Below are positions 25,890-38,402 of a stretch of 64,000 nucleotides of DNA, in pieces (position 1 is the first letter of the stretch; each line of letters begins with the position of its first letter). The position numbers and the translations under genes are program-made. The notes beneath the pieces were generated by a model that was not told the origin of the DNA, ran no database searches, and worked only from the letters and a program-made list of their open reading frames with translations. The stretch spans positions 1 through 64,000 of the forward strand of contig JAHQIW010004633.1 in assembly GCA_019055375.1 (NCBI GenBank), written 5' to 3'. This DNA comes from Parelaphostrongylus tenuis (taxonomy: Eukaryota; Nematoda; Chromadorea; Rhabditida; Metastrongylidae).

Positions 25890-28800
25890 GTGTCTAAAAT
25901 TTCAATCATCTCCACGAGTGAAACATTGCTTTGAATCGAAATAAGGCAATATTGGCACTAACCTTCTTAAGACTTGCTAAAAACAACACTGCTCGCCATC
26001 ACTTTTCTTGTTTGGCACTTATTCATCTCTACACTTCATTAGGAATCCAAAAGACTATGTGTGCAAACATTTACTGATTCACTGAATTTTGAATATTTTA
26101 GAATTAATCCCCAACAGTGAATACATTTCAGTCTTCGCTATTTCATTCTGACATGTTAGTAATACAGCTAAAAGACAAAAAACTACGTGACGAATTTTTT
26201 TGACGCCAAATAAACTGAAAGTCCTCGTGTCAGTTGGTTCTCTTCGCATAATCCAGGAAGATCGTCACGTCTCTGGCGAAAATGTTTATACAAACTGACT
26301 GGAGTCTTTGAGATAACATAATCTGAACTGCAGACATCTGCTTCTACACCGTTCGACACCGTATAACGGCAATGGACGGAGTTCATGCATGAGGCCCATC
26401 CAGTTGACCTTATACCGGCTGCTCACAAACAGCAAGCGTAAGCAACCGAGAAATTAGCAAAAACCTTTCTTCTGCAGAAGTTCTTCAATAGATTACAAAT
26501 CCCACCGTGATTATGATGAAATAAGCCTGATTAATTTCTCCTTGATCTGCAGCATTCACAAATTCAAACAAATCAAAAGTGTTCATATCTGAAATAAGAA
26601 GAGTTTGCAAAGACATGGGGGCGATGCTAGGAAAGTATTTTGCCTCAATTCAAACATAATCAAATGTGCTAACTTGATAGCGTTATTATTTTGGCCACAT
26701 AACACTTGCAGAATGCTGGCCTTGAGTTTTACTTAGAAAAACTAGATATCGTTTTCCACCATTTATATCTATTGGTCAAATCATTTTGATTAACATCAAG
26801 CTGGTTCTCCGATGAATAGAGTATTAAAAAAGTTGAAAACATGGAAGGTTTGAGGAAAAAACTTTATCCTATAGTTTGCATAGCTTTCTCAGATTCATTT
26901 ACATCATAGGCTTGCGATCTAAGACATCTCCATGAAATACCTCTCCAGGTTGCGATGACGTAACAATTTTCAATCTCAGAAAACTGATATTTTATGCCAC
27001 GGACAGAAATATCTGTTAGTTAGAAACTCTAGCTTCTTCTTTTTTTTTCAAGGAAATCCACAGTGAGCCGACACTTGCTTTTCTATCTCAATAGAAGATA
27101 GTATCATCTCAAATATGTGAGCCATATGCATGCCAAAATGTTACTAATGTGCCATTCAACCTACTTCTCCCAATTGCTGCATTATGGCAAAAGAGTAGTA
27201 TACTAAATAAGACCAACAAGGTCACATTGAAGAATATAAAAAGGTCCGAAGCAATATCATGTTTCCGTACACTCTAAACGTTACACATTCTGACAACCAC
27301 ATTCTTGGATAGCCCTCAAGGAGACGCTTTTTAGATAGGCACGTCTACTCTGCCGTCTTTTGTGAGGACTAGCAAAAATCGCTTCGTTTATCAATCTGGG
27401 TGGCATCGATGCGGCACGACTTTATCAGTGACAAATTGTGGCTAAATAGCTTATATCCCCTATTTCATGTCATATTGAGGGCTCAGCCACTATTTCATCT
27501 CCGTTGCGTTCATTGTGTCAAACAAATTATTCAAATTGGAGAATTAGACTGAATAATGATAACGCACATGTTTTGATAAAGAAGAGTGGTGATGGATAAC
27601 TCGCCAAGTTCACTACTGACTGACTGCCTGAGGCAACAAAATAGCGGCGTGAGAGGCGGCATGGCTTTGAAGTGGTAAGATGGCGGCCTCCTTTCATCTA
27701 CACAATCACGGTCGGCTCAGTCAGCCGAGAGCTGCTGGCTGTCTCCAGTTACAAATCGGCATCTCTCGCTCGAAGCTCTTCGATTTGATCGATGAAGTGT
27801 GGAGGCTTCTCAGCACTCGCCGAGGGGTGACGATGATGTGCAGGGATATGGTTCGACTTCACAGAGTCTGTACGAATCATCAAAATCTGCATCACGTGTG
27901 AATTCTTGCCATATAGTCATTCAGCCATATCAACTCAGAGCTAATTGTTGCGAATGCAATCGCCCAGATATAGCGTATCAAATGTTTCATTGATCAAAAC
28001 TAAAGGGGTTCGATATACGGAGCTAAATGCTCCATATAAATAGACCAATGATAAGAAATGAAGCTGCAAAAAAGTATCAACGAACCTCATGTGAGCTTCA
28101 TACCGCATTAGAGGAAATATTCTGACTTGTTTTCTGTAAGTAAAACCGTGCGCTGCCATCTATTAGCTATTCACTTCTAAAGATCTTTTCGTTGAGAACT
28201 TATTTCTCTCAAGATAAGATCTGGTAGATATGTTAAGTGTAAATTCATTAGCGAGCTACTTATTTTTCGTACAATGAAGAGATCCCATTTTATTATCGGC
28301 GGTAGTTTCTGACGATGAATGCAGCTAGTATAAACAGCTCTGCCCAGGCTACTACCTTACCGTCGCCTGTTATCCCGATTTTTCTATGAATAATTCCATG
28401 AATGGCCAACGAGAGCGAATTTTGTGAGCCAAAAGTCCCCCGTTTTCAGATGAGGAGCGCCTTTATTGCATTTGCAAACCAAAAAGGGATATGAAACTCA
28501 GCCAATGTGGGTTTGACATCATCACCACCTCCACTACAGCTCCTGCTTATTGAGTGACTAAAACGAGCTCCAGTAAAGTCCCCATTTGTCCGCGCTGCGT
28601 GCAAAAGTGACCTAGTAAGTCCTACTCGCTCCAGGATAACTCTAAATGTTACATCTTTCTCATCGAGTCTTCATGAAGGAATTTTGAACATAGCGTTTAT
28701 AGTGTCGACTGAATCAAAAGTTTCCTAGCAATAGACATCTCGAAAAATCCAGTTGCTACCTGCTTGAGTCCCGCAGTACGTGTCCTCGACATTTTTGAGG

Positions 28801-29400
28801 GATTGACGGGAATGCTGATCGTTTGTCGTTCACATAATGAAATTTGACTTCATCGTTAGGTGACAAAGTAAAGAAGTTATGAACGCAGGCAGATATTGCT
28901 AAAGTGCTCATGTGGTGTATACTGTGCACTTTTGAGAAAAAATTATTCCTAGTTAGTCAGAAAATATTGTCAATGAAAGTGAACATCAAGTAGTTATGAA
29001 CGTTCCTCAGGAAAAAAGATAGGATGTACATTTTTAAGAGCTAGTGGGATTCGCATAACTTGGTTCACACAATCAAATTACCACTGGGAACATTCTTGGA
29101 ACACAACTGAGCATTTTAAATCCATGTCTATTGAAATATCCAAAAAGTTTTAAGCAATACCTCCGTCAGTGATTGAAAATCTAAGGTTATTTTTTGAATC
29201 TAGAGATAGAAAGCTCCTCTTCTTCCTCTCCTCCTTGCAGTTATCTGATGCAATTGCATTGTTACTATGTCGTGACAACATGCATGATAGTAAAGAATAG
29301 AGAATCTTGTGTAGAATACTGCAACCATATTTCTGATACGTAAAATGAAAATGTTCATGTCCAACTATAAGAAGGTACGATTTGTAGCGAAATGTTCAGA
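25890..29400. other. Downstream of the CRD gene, no exon confirmed
   Basis: Expected location of the rest of the CRD gene. A Ser/Gln/Asp-rich plus-strand stretch at about 27800-27900 (EASQHSPRGDDDVQGYGSTS, then QSLYESSKSASR) ending at a possible donor could be a coding tail, but it is preceded by an in-frame TGA. Nothing else is recognised. Confidence 0.35.
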
Positions 29401-29819
29401 TACCTTTCAATATACTTTTGATCAGTCAGTAGTTCGGCACTGTGTTTGGGGTTGACTTATTTCTTAATCAGGGAGATCGCAAGTTGTCATCATGTTTGTT
29501 TGGTAAGATTAAAAACCTGTTTTAATACATCGGCAAGCCACTGCAAGTCATTGTATAGACCAGGTACGCACTCAATTACCTATGACGGTGCTTGGTAAAG
29601 TCAGAATTTATGGTGCATTCTCATTGCATTCATCAATAGCTCATAGTATACCATCCAATCATAGAATCGCATTAAGAACTTTTTTTAAGAATAGAACTTA
29701 TCAGGAACTCCAGGAATTCTTTTTGGAGATCATATTCCGGTGGCAGAATGGAAAAACAGCTTAGAATGGCTAGGCTTAGGTTTTAAAATGGTCTTAAAAA
29801 GGTCATATTCACTGTATCA

Positions 29820-30050
29820 AATACACTATGGTTTGCATGCGGTACGTTATGGAATACCGAACGCTGTAATATTTATTTTTTTTCTCTATCTCTCAGTGGA
29901 GGAACCGCACTCATTTGCTCACATTTGGCACTGCAAATACACTATGGTGTGCATGCGGTACGTTATGGAATACCGAACGCTGTAATATTTTTTTTTCTCT
30001 ATCTCTCAGTGGAGGAACCGCACTCATTTGCCCACATTTAGCACTGCCCT
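29820..30050. repeat. Recent tandem duplication, two ~115 bp units
   Basis: Two nearly identical adjacent units, each with GGTACGTTATGGAATACCGA, then ACGCTGTAATATTT, a T-run, CTCTATCTCTCAGTGGAGGA and ACCGCACTCATTTG. The block B equivalent (about 43908-44015) has one diverged unit, so the doubling happened in A after the segmental duplication. The units differ mainly in the T-run length. Confidence 0.8.
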
Positions 30051-30410
30051 CCTAACATTATCTTAGTAACGTGAAAGCCAATGAGAGCGGCACTACGCCA
30101 CTACTAGAATAGCCCAAATTTCTACTTAAGTTTACCTGAGATTAGTGATGTTACAGTCCATGACATGCAAAAAATCTGGTAGTTCAGAACAGTCTGCCTA
30201 GCTAGTATTTAGAGTAAAACTCTCATATGATCGGTGATGTGATTCCCTAACAGCGGGTTATGGACTGAAAACGCGAACAAAATAATTCAAACGTGAACGC
30301 GTAATATGATAATTGGTGATATGAACGGATTGTTAGGCAAGTGATCAGCTTCAATATCGACTCAGTGTTTTAGCTTTGTCTAACGTCAATCAATGTGTCT
30401 CCAATTTCAG

Positions 30411-31537
30411 CACGAGACACCAGCTGTCCGGCGTGCGTTCAGGTCGGCACGTACGAGAATCTCGTCGACCACTTTTGTCGCAGTCAACTAGGTGGAGAGA
30501 CAACGCACACTTTTTGAAAACTTATCGAATTCGATATACACCAAGGTGTACAGAAAGTTCCATTCTAATGAATTGCACAAACATTTGAATCCGCACCAGA
30601 ACAGTTTGATCTGAACAGTGAACACTTGAATGAATTAAATCGATTGAACTGAGAAAACGCAGTGACAGTTGAGTGAAAAAATAAAAAACTTGCAATTTTT
30701 CGGAAGAAGGGATCTTATTTTAGTACTGAAAACGAAGGTGATCAGAATCAATGCAGCACACATAAGGCTTCGAAATGGAAAAAGTTTGAAGAAAGCTGAC
30801 AGAAGAAAAGTTCTCGAAGACAATGGTAAGCCAAAATTTTCAACTACTGTCGCAGCTAATGCGCAGCGTTCTAGAATTTCCACAATGAATTCGAATAAAC
30901 CAGAAAACCAATGACGTTACTCATGTAACAGTCTCCGAGTAATGTTTTTTGGGAAGAACGTATGAAAATCCTTTTTTGGTAACCATATTTTTGCTGGTCG
31001 AACGACGATACGAATTGCAGTTCATGATTTGTTCTCAGTTCATTGCAACTGATATAAATACCATAACTCAGATGTACGCCTTTCTACCAGTTCTTCCGAC
31101 TGCCCCTGCAACATCATTGACGGGCCTGAACGTCGTTTTCTGGTGATGGCCTCTAAAGACGCCGATGGAAAACTTGTGGCAAACCTCATACTACCATGGA
31201 AAAAAGACAAGGTAATCGCTGTGATATTTCCATGGAGCTGAAAAGTTTCTTCTAAGATTACGGTACTAAACTTGCTAGTCCTACCGCTAACAGCTTTCCC
31301 AGACCACAAATCTCTTCAGCAGTAGACCACTCTTGTTCAAACATAAACCCTAAATCAACTGCAACTGGCTGATATCTTAGTTTATTGAAGGCTATTTCGT
31401 TTTAGAACTTCCGACGAGCGATCCACCAATTCCAGCGTCTCAATTGCAAATCATTGGGCCGAGAAATTCGAGAGAGTGCTTCACGAAGGCCACACTACTA
31501 TTCGATGAGGCGGCACAACCAGCGACAGCTTCTTTGA
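30411..31537 (+). CDS. C2HC zinc-finger protein of unknown family, last four exons (gene X, block A)
   Basis: Exons 30411-30491, 30724-30825, 31072-31211 and 31406-31537 (TGA). Every junction is GT-AG and every phase closes (1, 1, 0), giving about 148 residues. Exon a carries RDTSCPACVQVGTYENLVDH followed by FCRSQ, a C-x2-C-x11-H-x2-C finger-like pattern. Exon b is basic (INAAHIRLRNGKSLKKADRR). Exon c has SSSDCPCNIIDG and KLVANLILPWKKDK. Exon d is Arg-rich to the end (SMRRHNQRQLL). In exon b, differences from block B fall mostly at synonymous positions in this frame, which supports real coding. The upstream exons were not found and the family is not recognised; nuclear or nucleic-acid binding is only a guess from composition. 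The opposite strand is also open across exon b but has no matching splice sites. Confidence 0.65.
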
Positions 31538-32811
31538 CTCTCCCTGAGCTTCTAGTAACCCATTGCAAATCCCGACAGAGATCATTTATAAATCACCCAG
31601 ACAACTTCACAATTCACTCTTTCTCCATCTCTCACACATACAGGGTCGTCCAGATCTTATTTCATTAATAAACATGTTATTAATATTATTGTTCCGTACG
31701 CTTGTGGTCATTGCACCGCACTTCCAGAGCTTGTATTTGTCGGGATACACTTTCCGTCGCATAAAATTCATTCACTGCTTTTTTTCTTCACAAAGATTTT
31801 CACATTTTTACAATATGACCAACGGGAAACGATGTGCATTTATCTTTTTTAGAGAATCGAAAATTGGGACTGCGCTTCTCAACATGCGTTCAAAGCCAAT
31901 ATCACGTAGAGTCATCAATAGCAACAATGAGACTAATGTTCACACATTTTCAAGACTACTGCATGCGAAGTCGTTTTGACTAAGAACAATATCCCATTGG
32001 ATAGCGCGCAGTCGCTGCCAATGTAAGAGCAGGTAGATGTGTCGACACAGGTTCTTGACCGTGCAACCATCGTACTTGTGTAGCAGGTCCATAAGTCTAG
32101 AAGCATTCGTGCGATAATATTGATAAATGAAAAGTTTTGTTTACCACTACTACTTCTGAGAAAGAAATAAGAATATGAGAAGACCATGTTGATATCTAAA
32201 AAAAGCCCATATCATATATTCATAAGAGGAAAGGATAGGTAGCGTATTTTCTATATACTATGCAGCGACGAAACACATGAAATTTATAAGAGGAACTGAA
32301 TCATCTTTTCACTTCTGGCTGCGATCTTGAAGACGATTGCAGGCTTAGCAGATTGGTCAATATATGCAGCGGCTAAGGTTGACTGATAAACGAAACACAC
32401 TGGTTTAGCACCGACGTAGACCCTACATGCAAATCTTCATAGTAGAATAAATGCGTGAAGAACTTGGCCACAAAACAAGCTCAAAACTACACCTCATGAA
32501 TGACAACTGACTGCCGCTAGTTCCAGATGTATTATGAACTGCCAAATAACTCTCCCAATAATACTACATTGATTATTTTCTTTCTGATGTATTTCGCAGA
32601 TAGGTGATAAAAATATGAAACAAAAAAATTTGCACTAAATAAACTTTCTAAAAAGTCAAAACCACCTGCAACATTCTGGGGAAGCTTTCAGGTTAACTGA
32701 ACTCCTTCATGACCTTTTCTTATTTTTATTGAGGAGGGTGCTCTTGGGGATCCAGGAAGACATGTTTTCAGAATGATCACTGAATAGACAATTGATGGAG
32801 CTAAAATTACA

Positions 32812-33479
32812 ATTCCCAAGACCGACTGTCTATTAACCTCGGCATGCTTCAATATGATTCCTGATTTTCTTTTTGAGCAGAACACGAGGTGTTACATTAA
32901 ACTTTATTCGATAGCTGACGTTTCGGCAGTTCGCCTTCTTCAGAGCCTGGAAAGGTCAAAATGTTTGCAATACAATCAGTCAAACACCTCCATTACTTCT
33001 TTAGAAAAAATCACCAGACCTAGATTTCAATCGAAATCAACACTCAACATACTCACCGCTTTTTATATGTGTTCCACTGAATGATCCAAATGGAGATCAC
33101 CGGAAAGAGAGACACATAGGCTCGTAATGCACCCTACCCATCAAAATAACAGTCTTATATACTGGCTGATATCACGAGTGTTTACGAGGCATTCCTCCCT
33201 GCGGTTTATGGTTGGATTGGTCGTATTAATCCAAAATGCTTCCATGATCTTTCGCGCTGATGTTTTTTGCTCCTGCGCAAGAATGGTGACTTCGGTTTCG
33301 AAATCAACTCCGTCGTGCTTCTGTGCTCTATGCGTCCCTAGCGGGGTGTTTCGTCTATTAAGACGCTTGTCAGCTAGGTGTTCTTCTATGCGTGCATAGA
33401 GCGGCCTACCCGTTTCGCCTATATATTTATCACTACACGCTTTGCAAGAGATTAGGTAGACTGTACCTACGCTCATGCA
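32812..33479 (-). mobile_element. Penelope-like element, 3' fragment with GIY-YIG endonuclease
   Basis: Flanked by the 9 bp direct repeat AAAATTACA (32803-32811 and 33480-33488). The minus-strand open frame 33141-33476 reads [20 protein letters not shown], then [14 protein letters not shown] and HDGVDFETEVTIL, the GIY-YIG nuclease that Penelope-like elements carry after their reverse transcriptase. The non-coding tail (33140-32812) matches the tail of the longer copy at 51720-53930. The reverse transcriptase is absent (5' truncation). Block B has no insertion at this HCF-1 intron, so it landed after the duplication. Confidence 0.85.
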
Positions 33480-34073
33480 AAAATTACAGTCTCCTTACTA
33501 TTCATAAGATGAAGTAGTCTTACGCTTAGAACAAGAATAATCTGCATACCTTGAAATCCGCAACTTTTTTCCATGTATCGCGACTAATCGAATATATTCC
33601 TACAACTCTGAAGCGGTAAGCCGTTGCTTGCTGAAGTTCAGCTTCTTGCAAAAACTAGCTTGGCCTGCGTGCATTCCGACATCGTAATTCGTCTGTAACA
33701 CTGCTTTTCATAAATAGAATTTCGTTGGTTCCACGACAACTAAGATAGTTCTGTGCCATCTGGAGCACTGGGTTGAGAACTTCATATATTTTGTGGACTG
33801 GCATTATCATATCTTCATGAAAATACAACTGCCCTTTTCAAAGCATTTTTCAGATTTCGACTTTGCCGAAATATAAATTTTCTAAAGACTCATGATTGAA
33901 GTTTGAATCCCCAGGTTTACGGGGCAAGCGTGGCAACTAAACACTGACGCTACATCAAGAACACTACAATGTACTGCTAGGAATAATCCACTTTGTTAAT
34001 AGTTACACCATGCAACATGACTTTACAAAAATAAGAAGAAGAAGATCACTTTGCTCTTAGAGAAGAAAGCCAT

Positions 34074-34320
34074 CGGCACTGATCAATACCTGAGGGACGT
34101 GCCTTCCGTTCGTCTTCCATTTTCAGCATCGTTTGAGGTGATTAAATGCAGAGCTGGTCTTTTTACAGTGACTCGCGGTGGCCTACCGCTGCATCAAAAT
34201 AGTGCTGCTCTCCTCGCAGACAAGTCTGGAACCAGTCTAGCACCAATTTACCAACCCCACAGCGGTGAATGGCTTGCTGCGCCATATACGCAAGCTAGAA
34301 CCGTCAACGTTTTGTGCGAT
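34074..34320 (-). repeat. tRNA-derived SINE, family 1, copy 2
   Basis: Same family as 5915-6195: CACTGATCAATAcCTGAGGG, GACTCGCGGTGGCC, GCAGACAAGTCTGGAACC, ACCAATTTACCAACC. The putative tRNA-like head is on the right, read on the minus strand (TATGGCGCAGC; GGTTCTAGCTTGC in the place of a B box). Absent from the corresponding block B position near 50080. Confidence 0.6.
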
Positions 34321-35459
34321 GCAAAGCCTCTCTAAGCACTCCTCCACAAGCGCTCATTTTGTTCTTATTGAAACTAATCTTGAGCTACAGAATATATATA
34401 AGTGAGTTTTGCTGGCAAAATCTGTATAATCGAAAGGAATTTCCAAACGATCCGCCCTCCAAATCTAGTAGTTCCCTGCACTTTTTAAATCAATTGTTTC
34501 CTTGCACCCATCATTCACGAAGCTTTTTCTACCTTCTACATGTGGGTTCTGCTACAACCTGGTGATTTCTCTCTCGTCAAAAACGTCATTTATCGTTCGT
34601 TGGACTGGGAAAAGCGAACCTCTCCTAAGAATGACTTATAGCAATTTCCCGACTCCGGAACGATAAAAGGCCTTGTAAACCTGGAGCTGGGTCAAAGCGA
34701 CTCCGCGCCCGTGATGATCATCATTACTACAACTGCGATTCCTTGCTAACACGATCCTATAGCGATCACCATATCTGCGTTGTGACAGTTCGAAATAGAA
34801 ATCGGATTATCCTTCAAACACGTCTCAGTCAATTAAGACTCATAATGAGCACTGGGTTAATAATCCTCATTACTTGAAGTCACTTACACACAATATATCA
34901 AAGACTTTACGAACACTTGTAAACGTCGCAGCTCAGTGCAAATTCAACTTATCTCTCATGAACTTTTGATATTATTAACAAAGGCAAATCTACATTTCAA
35001 AAGACAAACTCAACCGTTATGTGCTTTGTGATTGATCTCTATAAAGAAAGTAGTGTTTGATCAGACAAGTAGTTCGTTCAATTATTCACAAATCACATCA
35101 TAACTCTTCTTCAGCAACTAACTTTGCACTTTGATAACTAGCAAGAGGTCTGGTGGAAGACGGCTAAGATCATTCCCGTCAAAACGATGAGCCAAACTTT
35201 GCTCATCACGAACCGATACCTCTTGTGATTGAGGAATATCCAGATCTAGCCATTCACCTTCTCTGCGTGTGTCACCGTAAAGAGGTTGGATACTCTCAGT
35301 CATAAGTGGAGGGTCCGTCGGAAGTGAAGACATGTAGAAGTGGAAAAATATAGATTCTATCATGAAAATGAACATAATAATCACTGGAAAAAATTTTAAT
35401 ATAAAAACTAAATACATTAAATTACTAAATTTGAACGGACTTGTCAACTTCGTTGTTGT

Positions 35460-36390
35460 TGGTGTATGAAATTTCGTATTATTTATCATTTGATTCATTG
35501 GCACACAATATTCTAGAGCTTATTTTTTGCCCATTTATTTACAGTTCCAGCTTGTTCCTAACACCTGTAGCCACAACTGTTTGTTGAGACGATGCTCTGA
35601 GAATGAAAAAAAAACTGAAATGTTCTTTCCCAAATAAACAAACTCGCTCGTATTACCCCGAGAGTGACCAAAGTAATAACGATTCGTGGTGCCTAAGAGA
35701 GGTGTATCCAAACTTAATGAGAAGATGTTTCGAATATTCTGAGAGCTGATTTTTGCTCAGAGTTTGCGCGAAGTTTGTATGTCTTCTCCAAATTCAATAG
35801 CTAATATTTCGACAACTTCGCCTTTTTCGGGTCGTAAACGTATTTAAGTAACGTTATTCGTTTGAATATGAATTCACTGATACCATAAATGAAAATCTAT
35901 TCCATACTCTAATCCACAGATTTTCCTTTTTGTTACAAGTAATCCGCATACCTAGACGAATGATATTACATGAATACTTTCATGCTCTGAAGAATGTGAA
36001 ACGTTAGGCATAGATTTTGAAGAAGTAGTACCAACCTGGCGCAGACCTTGACTAGAATTCAGTTTCTAAGGCATTTATTTCATTTTCACATCCCATTTGA
36101 CAAGTTGAGGTTAGGTGAAAGCCGGCCTTTCGAATCTGTTATTTGAAAATTCTGCAACGCCGATATGTATTGATGATAAAGAACGCTTGCATTGATCTAC
36201 GGCGAACCATCTAAAAACTATTAAGGCAAAAGAACACCAATTTTTTTTCACTCTTTCACTTTTTGCACTTCTTCAAAGTCCTAGCTAGATATGGCACGAC
36301 ATACGTTTTGGCTCTGATAATGGCGAAGTCTCCGAAATGTCAGCAACACCTTCATATTGAGTTGGCAAGAACTGCCCTTCAAAATAGTAT
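35460..36390. other. Spacer between duplicated blocks, no gene
   Basis: No match to either block was noticed and no exon-like open frame with splice sites is present. AT-rich. Confidence 0.4.
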
Positions 36391-36960
36391 AGGTGCTTTT
36401 TGCTTGTAAGGGGTCAAATGAAAATCAATCTTATTTGCTGGATAGAAAGTTTTCATAGGAGTGTTATTTATCGTTCGAAAACTTGAATCCCTGGCCAAAG
36501 CCGCACTTGGTCGGCTTTTCAAAATCCCCTTTATGACGCTGTAAAATCCAAAGTAAAATTATGTTCCAAAAAGTACGTGCTTTTTTCTTATCGCGCTTAT
36601 ATTTCGCTGGCAGAATTTTTCCTTGGAGTACTAGCACTCATTCGATAGCACAACTTTCGAAGAGCCCAAAATGTGTTTGCTTTCTGGAAAAGCTCTTCAA
36701 AAAGCGCTGCAGAAGAACGAAAAAATTTGTGCTTTACTTTTTGTAGGGCAGAGCTCTTTCTTCAGACTATTAGGAATCATTTAATGGCGTATGTTCAAAT
36801 AATTCCAGCACTGTGCTTATTTTTTGAAGTACCGTTTAGCAGGAAAAATCGACCGACTTTTACATTCACGGCGACCTTGTTATCGGCCAATCCATGAGGT
36901 CGGGGTGGGCGGGGGCGGAGCGACCAATCTTCGGAATATTACTATGCAATTGCGGATTTT
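36390..36960. repeat. Foldback-family arm (single, degraded)
   Basis: Carries the same ordered modules as the foldback elements at 46.6-48.4 and 62.4-63.8 kb: TTTGCTGGATAGAAAG, ATAGGAGTGTTATTTATCGT, ATGACGCTGTAAAATCC, TTCGCTGGCAGAAT, GGGCAGAGCTCTTTCTTC, GACTATTAGGAATCATTTAA, ending in TCGGCCAATCCATGAGG near a GC-rich stretch. Only one arm was seen. Confidence 0.6.
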
Positions 36961-38402
36961 TTTTAATGCATCGACAGAAACTTAAGATTAAAACAACTCA
37001 AAGGTTTCTGATGACACAATATAATTTATTGACCACTAGAGCATTTTGAAGAGCTAGGGAGTGGATAAGTGGATACTGCATTGCCGCTATGATCGTTCAT
37101 ATTCGTTTATATCACTGGATCTCAGTCATATCTAAGATCAGATCTTCCGAGAATCGGAAACCCAATGTAAGAAAAGGAAAGGCAACATGCATCATTGGTT
37201 CTGGAGATTCGTGCTTTTATTGCGAGCTGTTTCATACAAATAGTCTTATCAAATTCTTATTTGTAAAGTGTAATCATTCCAAATAAGTCTCACTTCTCGT
37301 CCATCTAAAACTATGTAAAGCTGGTCTTTAACAACATTTGAGGACCTCTTAAGAGAAAGACGTTTCGAAAGAGGGCGAAACCACCAAAATAGCAGGTATT
37401 AACAACTTGTCTAGTAATGACTTCGCATTTTGCTTATTAGTAGAAACATCGTGTGCTCAGTCATTTTCTTTCATCTCTAAGTTTATGCTTGTGATATGAA
37501 TCCTACTAAATTTATCCCCAATGTTTGATACTGATTCGTTCGCTTTAGGTGATAATACATTCAGTTGCATTTTGCATATATTTTTTCTCACAGAGTGGAT
37601 GTGAAGTTTCATTTTGATTTCGTGTGCATAACTTTCGTTCGAATACATGGCTTCCCCGAAGAAGCTCGTTATATTGAACTGTTTATTGCAGGATCATATG
37701 GGTTTACTCATTTTAGTGGTATTTCTCAAAACCGATATGGTTCAGTACAAAACATCGCATCATATTTCACAACTCAGCCATAATAACCCTTGTATCTTTA
37801 CTCTACTGAAGCATCACAACGCATCAAGAAAGTGATTGAATTTCACGTTCTATCTCAATAACGCATTACTGTGGTATTGCTAGCTAGAGTAATTCTCTTA
37901 TTAGCAATTGGAAGTCACTAGACTCAAAGTTTCTTGACGCTCTGCTACTAATGCACAAACGCCTCTAAAATACACAAATAACTTAGCAATTGTAGAGGAT
38001 TACTGCAGGAAAACTGACTTTGTCTCCTTTTGGCAAAACATCAAGAATACTTTTTGCATGAGTAGCTCATCATCAGAAGCAGTCTGAACCCTAGCGCATT
38101 TCTCATTCATTCCGTTTCATCGTGAACGCTGTGTATGGCTGCCTTCGGCTTGGTGACACTTAGTTCTAAGATTCCGTGATCCAGGAGCATTGAAAATGAA
38201 ATTCCACCGCCGAAAAGTTAACTATAGATGTAAGTACTGGATTTTCTCGATAGTCTAAGTAAATTCATAGCTTAAACAGGTTATGTAGACGCGCTGCCGT
38301 GTCCTTGATTGCTCATGAGTTTGTAGAACTTCGGTTGCAGCACAGCAATCGGAATCATGAATGCACTACTAGCGCGCTGTACTAATACGAAACAGAACTC
38401 AC

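Larger units (their letters stand above)
31956..35117 (-). pseudogene. HCF-1 3'-half pseudogene (block A)
   Basis: Exon-by-exon relic of the 3' part of the HCF-1 gene at 45972-51168. Defects by direct comparison: the VIKGTT-type exon near 35043-35117 has small indels and stops; the FN3 exon (33551-33700) lacks one base near SFLQKAEL and so shifts frame to a stop; the [13 protein letters not shown] exon (32689-32768) has lost its AG acceptor and carries a stop after GVQLT; the EYSVYLA exon (about 32490-32570) is eroded; the AARNEK exon (about 32312-32430) has lost its GT donor (now AT); the last exon (31956-32095) has TAG before SKRLRMQ. No kelch or promoter part is present, since the duplication broke within an upstream intron. 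A Penelope fragment and a SINE have landed inside. Confidence 0.85.
8340..35460. repeat. Segmental duplication, block A
   Basis: Direct-orientation paralogue of 37170-51530. Matching landmarks by eye (A versus B): 8345/37170 AAAGGCAAtacGCATCATTGG, 8710/37540, 9570-9920/38390-38750, 11652-11971/39586-39902, 16140/41160, 16320/41750, 18410-18800/42060-42400, 19000-20400/42560-43450, 29420/43500, 30411-31537/44368-45537, 31956-33700/45972-49714, 35043-35460/51060-51530. Sequence between landmarks is diverged but alignable. A is longer because of insertions absent from B: about 12.9-16.1 kb (RTE), 16.8-18.4 kb (mariner), about 20.4-29.4 kb (includes the CRD gene), 32.81-33.48 kb (Penelope) and 34.07-34.32 kb (SINE). 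Confidence 0.85.

Noticed and set aside
26183..26386. Minus-strand frame resembling the netrin-like domain of SFRP (EADVCSSDYVISK)
   Set aside because: It lies on the opposite strand to the CRD exons, has no supporting splice sites, and the similarity is a single short word.
30635..30883. Minus-strand hydrophobic ORF over gene X exon b (also 44479-45039)
   Set aside because: Substitutions between the two blocks are synonymous in the plus-strand frame, and splice signals with matching phase are on the plus strand.
35118..35504. 128-residue minus-strand ORF at the end of block A as an intact HCF-1 exon
   Set aside because: The block B counterpart is interrupted in this frame although the HCF-1 exon beside it is intact, so this segment is probably intron and the open frame chance.
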